DNA of 19,409 nt from Bacillota bacterium (GTDB lineage: Bacteria > Bacillota > Clostridia > Christensenellales > Aristaeellaceae). The notes under the pieces are model-generated. The model was not told the origin of the DNA. It searched no databases and saw nothing but the letters and a program-made list of their open reading frames with translations. Within the stretch, counting starts at the first letter, position 1. The number at the start of each line of letters is the position of its first letter. Positions 1 to 6,582 of the stretch are shown piece after piece. Made by a program: the position numbers and the translations under genes. Location: positions 1 to 19,409 of the forward strand of contig JAEWRJ010000083.1 in assembly GCA_023460055.1 (NCBI GenBank), given 5' to 3'.

Positions 1-269
1 GCGCTTTCGATATCCCGGCTGGAATAGATGCCTTCCATGTTGGCATACAGGAGAACCTTGAGAAGTGTGACAGGATGGGTTGCGGGCTTGCGACCAAGGC
101 GTTTGTAAGTGCTCCACAGCGGTCTCAAATCCATCTCTTCCACTGTTTGTTCTAAGAGCCGCACACTGTCGTTTGCCGGAATCACCCGTTCCGCAAATGC
201 TTCGTCAATTTTAAGTTGCACATTTCGCGCGCCTGTACGATAATGTGTCTGGTAGTTATTGTTTTTCAT
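1..269 (-). CDS. IS1182-family transposase, N-terminal part (cut by window edge)
   Basis: The frame is open for 89 codons from an ATG at 269 to the window edge. The product has the N-terminal pattern of IS1182/DUF772 transposases: a segment reading IPANDSVRLLEQTVEEMDL, then YKRLGRKPATHP, then LLKVLLYANMEGIYSSRDIE, which in this family precedes the DDE catalytic domain, here missing. No Shine-Dalgarno sequence is visible before the ATG, and a good promoter places the transcription start at about the A of the ATG, so the message may be leaderless. Whether the full gene is intact cannot be seen. The family call rests on recognised motifs only. Confidence 0.82.
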   Translation of the reverse strand, partial: MKNNNYQTHYRTGARNVQLKIDEAFAERVIPANDSVRLLEQTVEEMDLRPLWSTYKRLGRKPATHPVTLLKVLLYANMEGIYSSRDIES

Positions 270-275
270 ACATCG

Positions 276-304
276 ATTCTACCAAAAAATAGAGCCGGTG
301 TCAC
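276..304 (-). promoter_or_regulatory. Putative transposase promoter inside a terminator hairpin
   Basis: On the minus strand GTGACA (299-304) is followed after exactly 17 bp by TAGAAT (276-281). Each hexamer matches the sigma-A consensus at five of six positions. The expected start is near 269, the transposase ATG. The -35 element lies in the hairpin at 291-328. Confidence 0.45.
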
Positions 305-328
305 CGCTTTCGCAGTGCGCCGGCTCTG
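291..328. terminator. Bidirectional intrinsic terminator, end of the permease gene
   Basis: Arms AGAGCCGG (291-298) and CCGGCTCT (321-328) pair, with partial pairing further in. On the minus strand the hairpin is followed by T, A and six T (284-290), so it ends the permease transcript; on the plus strand six T follow at 330-335. It also separates the permease from the transposase gene on the same strand. Confidence 0.8.
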
Positions 329-344
329 TTTTTTCCTTTGGGGC

Positions 345-367
345 GGGCTGCAGTTTTGCTACAGCCC
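345..367. repeat. Small inverted repeat after the permease stop
   Basis: GGGCTG (345-350) pairs with CAGCCC (362-367), with AG/CT pairing inside. There is no T-run on the minus strand. It sits between the permease stop and the terminator and may protect the 3' end of the mRNA. Confidence 0.35.
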
Positions 368-389
368 CTTACTCGGACGCTTCTATTGA

Positions 390-1829
390 TTACACGTTCT
401 TCATCAAAGCCAGTGCCGCAAAGTTCAGTATGAACAGCACGGTGGATACCCAGATGATGGGGGACACTTCCTTTGCCTTCCCGCGCAGCACCTTCACCAG
501 GCAGTAGAAGATGAAGGAAGCAGCGATGCCGTAGGAGATGCTGTAGCAGAAGCCCATGAATATACCGGCAAAGAAGGCGGGCAGGGCATCATCCATTTCA
601 GTCCATTTGATCTCAGCGAAGGAGGCCAGCATCATCACGCCGACGATTACGAGTGCGGGGGCTGTAGCTTGCGCGGGGACGATCCCGATCAGGGGAGCCA
701 GCAGGATGCTCAGGAGGAACATGCAGGCAGTGGTCAGCGAGGTCAGTCCGGTCCGGCCGCCAGCGCCAATGCCGGCGGCGCTTTCCACATAAGTGGTGGT
801 GTTGGATGTGCCGAACACCGCGCCGATTGAAGTAGCCACAGAATCCGCGAACAATGCTTTATCCATCTTGGATTTGAAACCGCTGGAGTTTTCAAGCGAG
901 TTCATATCCTCTTCATCAAAGATACCTGTGCGGCGGCCTGTGCCGATGAAAGTGCCAAGGGTATCAAAGGTATCAGACAAACTAAACGCGAAAATGGTCA
1001 TCAGCACCAGCGGAATCTTGGAAACATCTGAAAACAGCGAGCCCAGGCCTTGAGGACCGAAAGCCGCGCCGAAGGTGGTTCCCAATTCCGTAAAGGACTG
1101 GCCGATGTTGCTGGCAATGCCGATGCGGCTGACATCCGTCACGCCGAAGAAGATGCCGATGATGGTAGCGGCTACGATGCTGATGAACACAGCACCGCGG
1201 ACTTTCAGAATGACGAGTGCTGACATCAGCAACAGGGAGATAATCGCGAAGATCACAGCAGGGTTGTTGAACTCGATCAGGGCGGGTACGATGGCACTGT
1301 TGGCCACGATGGTGCCGCCCAGATCAAGATAAGTGCCGGGATCAGCCGTAAAGCTGAGAAGCCCCAGATTTTTCAGGCCGATATAGGCAATGAAAATGCC
1401 AATACCGCCGCCGATCGCGTTTTGCAGGCTGATCGGGATGGCCTTGATGATCATCTTGCGAACCTTTGTGATCGTGATCAGGACGTTGATCACGCCGCAA
1501 AGAAAAACCATGGCAAGCGCCTGCTGCCAGCTGAAGCCCAGTGAAAACACAACGGTATAGGTGAAGAAGGCATTGAGCCCCATGCCCGGAGCCTGCGCGT
1601 AGGGAACATTGGCAAACAGCGACATCACCAAAGTGCCGGCGACGGAAGCGAAGATGGTTGCCAGGAAGATAGCGCCCGCGGGGAAGGGATTATCCGGCGT
1701 ACCGGCCTGAGACAGCATGGCAGGGTTGACGAACAGAATGTACGCCATGGCGAAGAAGGTGGTCAAACCCGCGATGACCTCAGTCGATACCTTGGTATTG
1801 TTTTCCTTGAGCTTAAAGAATTTCTCCAT
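390..1829 (-). CDS. pbuG: NCS2/AzgA-type adenine/guanine/hypoxanthine permease
   Basis: This is a multi-pass inner-membrane transporter of 479 residues, usual for the family, which imports purine bases by proton symport. Family marks are the N-terminal segment VIAGLTTFFAMAYILFVNP (18-36), APGMGLNAFF (80-89), the conserved FSLSDTFDT (282-290) and GTSNTTTYVESAAG (340-353), with about 12 hydrophobic segments throughout. The start ATG follows GAGAGG at a normal distance. A promoter lies at 1906-1934 with a palindrome just upstream, and a terminator follows at 291-328, so it is probably a single-gene unit. Nearby guaA, a phosphoribosyltransferase and deoD fit purine salvage. Which base it prefers cannot be read from the sequence; I saw no purine riboswitch in the roughly 70-nt leader. 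Confidence 0.9.
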   Translation of the reverse strand: MEKFFKLKENNTKVSTEVIAGLTTFFAMAYILFVNPAMLSQAGTPDNPFPAGAIFLATIFASVAGTLVMSLFANVPYAQAPGMGLNAFFTYTVVFSLGFSWQQALAMVFLCGVINVLITITKVRKMIIKAIPISLQNAIGGGIGIFIAYIGLKNLGLLSFTADPGTYLDLGGTIVANSAIVPALIEFNNPAVIFAIISLLLMSALVILKVRGAVFISIVAATIIGIFFGVTDVSRIGIASNIGQSFTELGTTFGAAFGPQGLGSLFSDVSKIPLVLMTIFAFSLSDTFDTLGTFIGTGRRTGIFDEEDMNSLENSSGFKSKMDKALFADSVATSIGAVFGTSNTTTYVESAAGIGAGGRTGLTSLTTACMFLLSILLAPLIGIVPAQATAPALVIVGVMMLASFAEIKWTEMDDALPAFFAGIFMGFCYSISYGIAASFIFYCLVKVLRGKAKEVSPIIWVSTVLFILNFAALALMKNV

Positions 1830-1856
1830 AAGTACCTCTCATCAGGAATTAATAAA

Positions 1857-1891
1857 TCCCCCTCAAGACAAACCAAACCAGCAGAGGGAGA
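1857..1891 (-). promoter_or_regulatory. Stem-loop in the permease leader
   Basis: In the RNA, UCUCCCUC (1891-1884) can pair with GAGGGGGA (1864-1857), eight pairs with one G-U, around a 19-nt loop. UUUAUUAAUU follows, so the element resembles a weak attenuator or a stability stem. It does not match the conserved core of the purine riboswitch. Confidence 0.35.
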
Positions 1892-1905
1892 CTCACGACC
1901 GGCAC

Positions 1906-1934
1906 ATCATAGCATCGCAATAAGCGAAAGTCAA
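1906..1934 (-). promoter_or_regulatory. Permease promoter
   Basis: On the minus strand TTGACT (1929-1934), a 17-bp spacer and TATGAT (1906-1911) form a near-consensus sigma-A promoter about 80 bp before the permease start. Confidence 0.7.
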
Positions 1935-1950
1935 TACGGAATAACAAAAC

Positions 1951-1974
1951 ATCATACGGATATTTCCGTATGAT
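1951..1974. repeat. Palindrome upstream of the permease promoter (operator or terminator)
   Basis: ATCATACGGA (1951-1960) and TCCGTATGAT (1965-1974) are perfect 10-bp inverted arms around TATT. A third copy of the half-site ATACGGA lies at 1934-1940, exactly 20 bp from the one at 1954-1960 and touching the -35 box. That suits an operator. On the minus strand the arms are followed by GTTTTGTTATT, so it may instead, or also, terminate the acetyltransferase transcript. Confidence 0.5.
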
Positions 1975-2008
1975 ACTATTATTATCCGATGCAAAGTTTC
2001 GGGGATTG

Positions 2009-2755
2009 TCAGTAACTCAGCAAATAAGCAGAATCATTCTTCAGGAAAGAGGAAACCATGTCACGCAAAGGCCTCGCCCTCATCAAACGGGCGGATGCGT
2101 CACCAAATTGTCCCATCGTCAGGATTCCAGCCTGCAGGGCGGGCGCCTCCAGCTTGCTGAATGTCTCTGACCCCAGGCGGGCACAATGCCGGAATTGCGG
2201 CGTATACAGGCGCTGTCCATCCCTGCTGATAACGTACAGGTCTGTTTTCTCAGGGGATATGGTCCCCCGCGCCCCGTCCCATTCTTCGATCCCGTGGATG
2301 TATGTATTGCGGGTAAAGTTGACGCCGATCAGCAGTATCTGGGCATCGCGTTCCCAGAGCTTGTAATAGGATCCGCCTTTTCCGCATGGCGTATCAATGA
2401 GCTCCTCTCCCGAAGCAAAGTCTTCCGCGTCCTTCCCATAAGCCGCTAAAGAGTGTGTTGGATGCAGGGACCGGCTAACCCCCGGGCGCTTGCGGAACAG
2501 CTCTGTCAACACGCCAACACAGCTGGGCGTATACAGCACATCCATCACCGGGTTCTGCTTACCGACATTGTCCCAGGTATGCGCCGGCAATACCAGTAGA
2601 CCGGGCTTCATATACTCCATCAAGGCGTCCAGCACCGCGCCTGCCCGGCCTTCTACTTCACCGATGGCTTTATAAGAGATATGAACCATCAGGGTTCCTG
2701 CCGGATCAACTCCAAGGCCTGATAACTGTGTGATAAGTGTTTGCTGTGTATGCAT
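2009..2755 (-). CDS. AAC(3)-family (aminoglycoside N3-acetyltransferase-like) protein
   Basis: The 248-residue protein is a soluble acetyl-CoA-dependent acetyltransferase of the antibiotic_NAT (AAC(3)/YokD) fold. Visible marks are LMVHISYKAIG (22-32), RSLHPTHSLAAYG (95-107), which holds the conserved His, and ILLIGVNFTRNTYIHGIEE (140-158). It is slightly shorter than typical AAC(3) enzymes (about 260-280). AAAGGGA precedes the ATG. It has its own putative promoter at 2801-2829 and lies downstream of guaA on the same strand, in purine-metabolism surroundings. Many chromosomal members of this family have no proven resistance role, so an aminoglycoside substrate is not established; a cellular amine substrate is equally possible. 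Confidence 0.82.
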   Translation of the reverse strand: MHTQQTLITQLSGLGVDPAGTLMVHISYKAIGEVEGRAGAVLDALMEYMKPGLLVLPAHTWDNVGKQNPVMDVLYTPSCVGVLTELFRKRPGVSRSLHPTHSLAAYGKDAEDFASGEELIDTPCGKGGSYYKLWERDAQILLIGVNFTRNTYIHGIEEWDGARGTISPEKTDLYVISRDGQRLYTPQFRHCARLGSETFSKLEAPALQAGILTMGQFGDASARLMRARPLRDMVSSFLKNDSAYLLSY

Positions 2756-2800
2756 AGCTATTCCCTTTGAATATTTTCAGCGGATGATGCCGCGTGTCTT

Positions 2801-2829
2801 CTTATACATGAAAACCCCTTGATAATCAA
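2801..2829 (-). promoter_or_regulatory. Putative promoter of the acetyltransferase, inside the guaA terminator
   Basis: On the minus strand TTGATT (2824-2829), a 17-bp spacer and TATAAG (2801-2806) make a plausible promoter with a start near 2794. It lies almost wholly within the palindrome at 2805-2843. Confidence 0.45.
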
Positions 2830-2843
2830 GGGATTTTCATGTA
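2805..2843. terminator. Long palindrome, guaA terminator
   Basis: TACATGAAAACCCCTTGA (2805-2822) and TCAAGGGATTTTCATGTA (2826-2843) are 18-bp inverted arms with one mismatch and a 3-nt loop. Read on either strand the inner GC-rich part is followed by four T, so it can end transcription in both directions. It starts 10 bp after the guaA stop. Confidence 0.75.
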
Positions 2844-2853
2844 TAGAAGGCTC

Positions 2854-4389
2854 TTATTCCCACTCAATGCTGGCCGGCGGCTTCGTTGTTACGTCAAACA
2901 GCACGCGGTTGATGCCCCGAACTTCGTTAACGATACGTCGGCTGATGTGCGCCAGTACATCATAGGGGATCCTGGCCCAGTCGGCGGTCATAAAGTCGTC
3001 GGTGGTGACAGCGCGAATGGCAATGGCATGGTCATAGCTGCGCTCATCCCCCATCACGCCGACGGATCGGATGCCCGACAGCACGGTGAAGTACTGGTTG
3101 ATATCACCCCCCAGGCCGGCAGAAGCAATTTCTTCCCTGAGGATGGCATCGCTTTCTCGCACCAGATCCACCTTATCTTTTGTCAGGTCGCCGATCACGC
3201 GGATGGCCAGGCCGGGACCCGGGAAGGGCTGGCGGTTAACCATCTCCTGCGGCAGGCCGAGCACGAGGCCCAGTTCGCGTACCTCATCCTTAAACAGCAT
3301 GCGCAGCGGCTCGATCAGGCTGGTGAATCCCAACTCCTTGGGCAGACCGCCGACGTTGTGATGGCTCTTGATGACTGTAGCGCCGGGTGCAGCGCCTGAT
3401 TCGATGACATCGGGATAAATAGTGCCCTGAGCGAAATGGTCCAGGTGCCCCATCTTCTTTGCTTCATCGCGGAAAACGGCCACAAACTCAGCGCCGATGA
3501 TCTTGCGCTTCTGCTCCGGTTCGCTGACGCCTTTCAGCTTCTCCATAAAGCGCTCCGCGGCATCCACAGCCAAAAGCGTCACCGGAAAGACGCGGGTAAA
3601 TACTTCCTTGACCATACGCGGCTCATCCTTGCGCATAAAGCCGTGATCCACGAATACGCAGTGCAGCCTGTCGCCGATGGCTTGATGCAGAAGCGCCGCT
3701 ACCACAGAACTGTCTACGCCGCCGGAAAGAGCCAGGAGAACTTTACCGTCGCCCACGGCGTTCCTGATCTCCTCCACCGCCCGTCTGGCAAAGTCCGCCA
3801 TTTCCCAATCGCCCCTGCAGCCGCAGATATTGTAAAGGAATGATTTCAGGATATCGCTGCCGCATTGGGTATGGGTGACCTCCGGGTGAAACTGCAGGCC
3901 GTAAAGCTTACGTTCCTCACAGGCCATGGCAGCCACAGGGCAATTGCCGGTCCCGGCGATCGCGCGAAAGCCTTCGGGCAGCCGCTCCACCTGATAGGTG
4001 TGGCTCATCCAGCAATCCAGCGCCTGAGGCAAACCGGTGAAAAGCTCAGCGCCTGTATCAACGGTCACCTTTTGCAGGCCATATTCGCGCCTGTCAGCAG
4101 CCGCGACCAGTCCGCCCAGCATCTGCCCCATCAGCTGCATACCGTAGCATATGCCAAGCACCGGAACGCCCATTGTAAACAGCTCAGCCGCGCAGCGGGG
4201 CGCGTCTGCTTCCAGGACGCTTGCCGGACCGCCGGACAGGATGATCCCCTTGGGCTCCAGGGCTTTGATCTCATCAATGGATGCTGTGCAAGGCAGTACC
4301 TGCGAAAGCACTTTGGCCTGGCGCACGCGGCGCGCGATCAGCTGTGTATACTGGCCGCCGAAATCTAATATTACAATGCAGTCTGCCAC
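2854..4389 (-). CDS. guaA: GMP synthase (glutamine-hydrolysing)
   Basis: GuaA converts XMP, ATP and glutamine to GMP in the cytoplasm. At 511 residues it matches bacterial GuaA. The class I glutamine amidotransferase domain has GGQYTQLIARRVR (11-23), the nucleophile Cys81 in GICYGMQ, and His168/Glu170 in FHPE. The ATP pyrophosphatase P-loop SGGVDSS is at 222-228, and the C-terminal dimerisation domain carries QPFPGPGLAIRV and ends with the usual KPPASIEWE. I chose a GTG start at 4389 because GAGGAGG lies six bases before it and the protein then begins directly at the amidotransferase strand; the frame stays open further upstream but that would run into the preceding gene. It follows the phosphoribosyltransferase by 40 bp, probably on the transcript from 5045-5073, and ends at the 2805-2843 terminator. 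Confidence 0.96.
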   Translation of the reverse strand: MADCIVILDFGGQYTQLIARRVRQAKVLSQVLPCTASIDEIKALEPKGIILSGGPASVLEADAPRCAAELFTMGVPVLGICYGMQLMGQMLGGLVAAADRREYGLQKVTVDTGAELFTGLPQALDCWMSHTYQVERLPEGFRAIAGTGNCPVAAMACEERKLYGLQFHPEVTHTQCGSDILKSFLYNICGCRGDWEMADFARRAVEEIRNAVGDGKVLLALSGGVDSSVVAALLHQAIGDRLHCVFVDHGFMRKDEPRMVKEVFTRVFPVTLLAVDAAERFMEKLKGVSEPEQKRKIIGAEFVAVFRDEAKKMGHLDHFAQGTIYPDVIESGAAPGATVIKSHHNVGGLPKELGFTSLIEPLRMLFKDEVRELGLVLGLPQEMVNRQPFPGPGLAIRVIGDLTKDKVDLVRESDAILREEIASAGLGGDINQYFTVLSGIRSVGVMGDERSYDHAIAIRAVTTDDFMTADWARIPYDVLAHISRRIVNEVRGINRVLFDVTTKPPASIEWE

Positions 4390-4429
4390 AGAAAACCTCC
4401 TCAAAATAACCTGCCAATGAAATGGGAAT

Positions 4430-4984
4430 TTATTCCTTGATGCTACCGTCGGCGTTAAACAGGGGCAGTTCTTCCAGGAAGAGAATGTCCTTGCGGTTTT
4501 TCGCGGGGCCTTCGGCAAGGATGGCCATCTTCCCGATCACGGTGCCTCCGGCTTCATTGACCAGCTTCTCAACCGCTTTGAGTGATTCGCCGGTCGAGAT
4601 AACGTCATCCACGATCAGCACACGCTTACCCCGCATATAATCCGCGTCATTCTGATCGATAAACAGCATTTGACGGTTAACCGTGGTGATGCTTGTCACT
4701 TCGGTCGAGAATACATTGCGCATGTAGAGCTTTGGCGCTTTTCTCGCGATCAAGTAGCGATTCTCGCTATGCTGGCGGGCCATTTCGTAAACAAGCGGGA
4801 TACCCTTGGACTCCGCTGTAATCAGCACATCATGCTCAGGCGCGATCTTCAGCAGCTCACGGGCGCAAGCCATCGTCAGCTCAACATCGCCAAAGATAAC
4901 AAAGGCCGCGATGGACAGCTGATCATTCACCGGGCATATGGGCAGGCTGCGCTCCAGACCTGCCACTTTAATCCTGTACTCCAT
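4430..4984 (-). CDS. Adenine phosphoribosyltransferase-like purine salvage enzyme
   Basis: This is a type I phosphoribosyltransferase of 184 residues, expected to join a purine base to PRPP in the cytoplasm. The PRPP-binding loop VLIVDDVISTGES is at 122-134, and the Apt-like pattern TAESKGIPL (56-64), RKAPKLYM (81-88), VTSITT (96-101) and LAEGPAKNRKDI (157-168) is present. Three ATG codons are stacked at 4990-4982; the third is best because GGAGG abuts the first and is six bases from the third. The protein resembles the clostridial group annotated as adenine phosphoribosyltransferase, but xanthine or hypoxanthine as substrate is not excluded. It is co-directional with guaA, and its promoter overlaps the end of dus. 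Confidence 0.87.
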   Translation of the reverse strand: MEYRIKVAGLERSLPICPVNDQLSIAAFVIFGDVELTMACARELLKIAPEHDVLITAESKGIPLVYEMARQHSENRYLIARKAPKLYMRNVFSTEVTSITTVNRQMLFIDQNDADYMRGKRVLIVDDVISTGESLKAVEKLVNEAGGTVIGKMAILAEGPAKNRKDILFLEELPLFNADGSIKE

Positions 4985-5044
4985 CATCATCCTCCAAAAA
5001 CAATCGAAAATGCAAGGCAGACTGTGCCTTAAACACACCAAAGT

Positions 5045-5073
5045 ACTATAAGGGGAGCCGTCCCCCTTGTCAA
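5045..5073 (-). promoter_or_regulatory. Promoter of the phosphoribosyltransferase-guaA operon with dyad in the spacer
   Basis: On the minus strand consensus TTGACA (5068-5073), a 17-bp spacer and TATAGT (5045-5050) form a strong sigma-A promoter. The -35 box overlaps the dus stop codon. The spacer is an inverted repeat, AAGGGG (5050-5055 on plus) against CCCCTT (5063-5068), centred between the boxes, a natural place for a repressor. Confidence 0.7.
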
Positions 5074-6047
5074 TCGTGATCTGAAAGTGACTGGAAATAT
5101 TCCCTGATCGTGTTCTCGACTTCAATCAGACTGTCCATGGTATTAATGCGGCTGCGCACCTGGGCCGCGCCGCGAAGCCCCTTCAGATACCAGGCGAAAT
5201 GCTTGCGCATCTCGATCACCGCGCGATCCTCGCCCTTCCATTCCGCCATCAGGCGGGCGTGCCTCAGGCACAGCTCCTGAATTTCTAAAGGATCGGCCGG
5301 CAGGGGATCTCTCCCCGCAAGCCCCTGCTTGATCTCCCTGAATATCCAGGGATTGCCGAGCGCGCCTCGGCCGATCGCGACCCCGTCGCATCCGCTTAAT
5401 TCCAGCAGTTCTTTGGCATCGGCCCAGCTGAACACATCGCCGTTGGCAATAACCGGTATTTTGCGCTCGCGCTTCACGCGCGCGATCGCTTCCCAGTTCG
5501 CCTTGCCGGAATAGTGCTGAGCCCGGGTGCGGCCATGAACTGTAATATAATCCGCCCCTTCCTCCTCCGCCATCTTTGAAAAAGGCAGGACATTGATGCT
5601 CTTTTCATCCCATCCGATCCTCATCTTCACGGATAGCGGCAGTTGGGTGGCCTGCCTGGCAGCCTTGATGATCTTCGCGGCCAATTCGGGTGTTTTCATC
5701 AGCGCGGAACCGGAACCGCCGTTGGTCACCTTGGGTGCCGGGCACCCCATGTTAATGTCAATGCCGCTATACAGACCGCTGTCTGTCAATTTTCGGATGG
5801 CGTCATAAAACCATCTGGGGTCACGGCCGAACACCTGCGCCGCAACAGGCGGCTCGCCGGGGTGTGTCAGGAGCAGATCCTGTGTGGCGCGGTTATCCTC
5901 AGGCGCGCACAGATACCCCTGGGCGCTGATCATCTCCGTTACTGTTTCATCGGCGCCCAGGTCCCCGCACAGCAAACGGAAGGGCCAGTCGCTTACGCCT
6001 GCCAGGGGCGCCAAAAGCACGCGCGGTTTCAATGCCTGTCCAGCCAC
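5070..6047 (-). CDS. dus: tRNA-dihydrouridine synthase (DusB type)
   Basis: This FMN-dependent TIM-barrel enzyme reduces uridines in tRNA. With the start chosen it has 325 residues, the family norm. Marks are LLAPLAGVSDWPFR (11-24), the catalytic Cys102 in NMGCPAPKVTNGGSGSALM, VKMRIGW, the HGRTRAQHYSG loop, PVIANGDV and the FMN-phosphate site IGRGALGNPWIF. The start is set at the GTG whose first base overlaps the last base of the preceding TAG stop, which suggests translational coupling; another GTG at 6089 would add 14 residues and overlap the upstream gene by 43 bases. It closes the rpsB-tsf-pyrH cluster, and no clear terminator follows. Confidence 0.92.
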   Translation of the reverse strand: MAGQALKPRVLLAPLAGVSDWPFRLLCGDLGADETVTEMISAQGYLCAPEDNRATQDLLLTHPGEPPVAAQVFGRDPRWFYDAIRKLTDSGLYSGIDINMGCPAPKVTNGGSGSALMKTPELAAKIIKAARQATQLPLSVKMRIGWDEKSINVLPFSKMAEEEGADYITVHGRTRAQHYSGKANWEAIARVKRERKIPVIANGDVFSWADAKELLELSGCDGVAIGRGALGNPWIFREIKQGLAGRDPLPADPLEIQELCLRHARLMAEWKGEDRAVIEMRKHFAWYLKGLRGAAQVRSRINTMDSLIEVENTIREYFQSLSDHD

Positions 6048-6571
6048 TAGTCCACTGTCCCCGCATAGCTCATGTTCTTGATATGCCACTGGCCGTTTTC
6101 ACGAGAGAGCACCACGTTGTAACGCGCGCTTTCCCATTTGGGAACGCCCCACTGTTCCTCCGGGGTGATGGCTTTCCCGGCGGCTGTGATGCGGCCGTCA
6201 ATGGCGGGAATACGCTCAGTAATGGTAGCGCGGGCTGTATCATCCCAGGGCCAGCACCACATCCACTCCATGCTCAGGCGGTGATCGAAGCCTGTGATGC
6301 TGTAGCGCGCATAGGGATTGGTGCCCGTTCTTGTGCTGGTCAGTACATTATCACGGTCTATATAGCTCTTCGCGAAGTACTTTTCAAGCCGTCCGGGTGT
6401 TTCCTCTATCATGACTGTCTGGGCGCGCTCCGCCATGCCATCCTTTAAGATGACATAGATGTTGGCCGCGTTCATGGAAAAATAAAAAGCAATGGTCATC
6501 ATGGTCAGCACCACCGCCAGCGCAAGAAGGCGGTTAGCCGCAAACCAGATCAGCCTGCGCAGGTATTTCAT
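6047..6571 (-). CDS. Unrecognised single-pass membrane-anchored protein
   Basis: I do not recognise the family. The 174-residue product starts with a short basic segment (MKYLRRLIWFAANR), then one hydrophobic helix (about 14-33), then an extracytoplasmic domain of about 140 residues that contains a Trp-rich stretch MEWMWCWPW and ends with GQWHIKNMSYAGTVD. The short C-terminal strands (YNVVLSRENGQWHIKNM) resemble NTF2-like or lipoprotein-like domains, but this is only an impression. It starts 11 bp after pyrH and its stop overlaps the start of dus, so it is surely cotranscribed with translation genes. GAGGA lies about eight bases before the ATG. Confidence 0.75.
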   Translation of the reverse strand: MKYLRRLIWFAANRLLALAVVLTMMTIAFYFSMNAANIYVILKDGMAERAQTVMIEETPGRLEKYFAKSYIDRDNVLTSTRTGTNPYARYSITGFDHRLSMEWMWCWPWDDTARATITERIPAIDGRITAAGKAITPEEQWGVPKWESARYNVVLSRENGQWHIKNMSYAGTVD

Positions 6572-6582
6572 CTCTGCTGTCC

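Larger units (their letters stand above)
1..304 (-). mobile_element. Truncated insertion sequence (IS1182-like), right part only
   Basis: The left edge holds the 5' part of a transposase gene and its presumed promoter; the rest of the element lies outside the window. The outer end is not resolved: I could not recognise a terminal inverted repeat between the promoter and the permease stop at 390, so the boundary given is only the outer limit of the promoter and the true end may lie anywhere up to about 389. Confidence 0.55.

Noticed and set aside
1830..1899. Purine riboswitch before the permease gene
   Set aside because: The conserved loop and junction bases of the purine aptamer are absent and the leader is only about 70 nt long; only a simple stem is present.
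4390..4518. N-terminal extension of guaA to 4518
   Set aside because: The extension overlaps the end of the phosphoribosyltransferase gene, and the GTG at 4389 has an ideal ribosome binding site and family-typical N-terminus.
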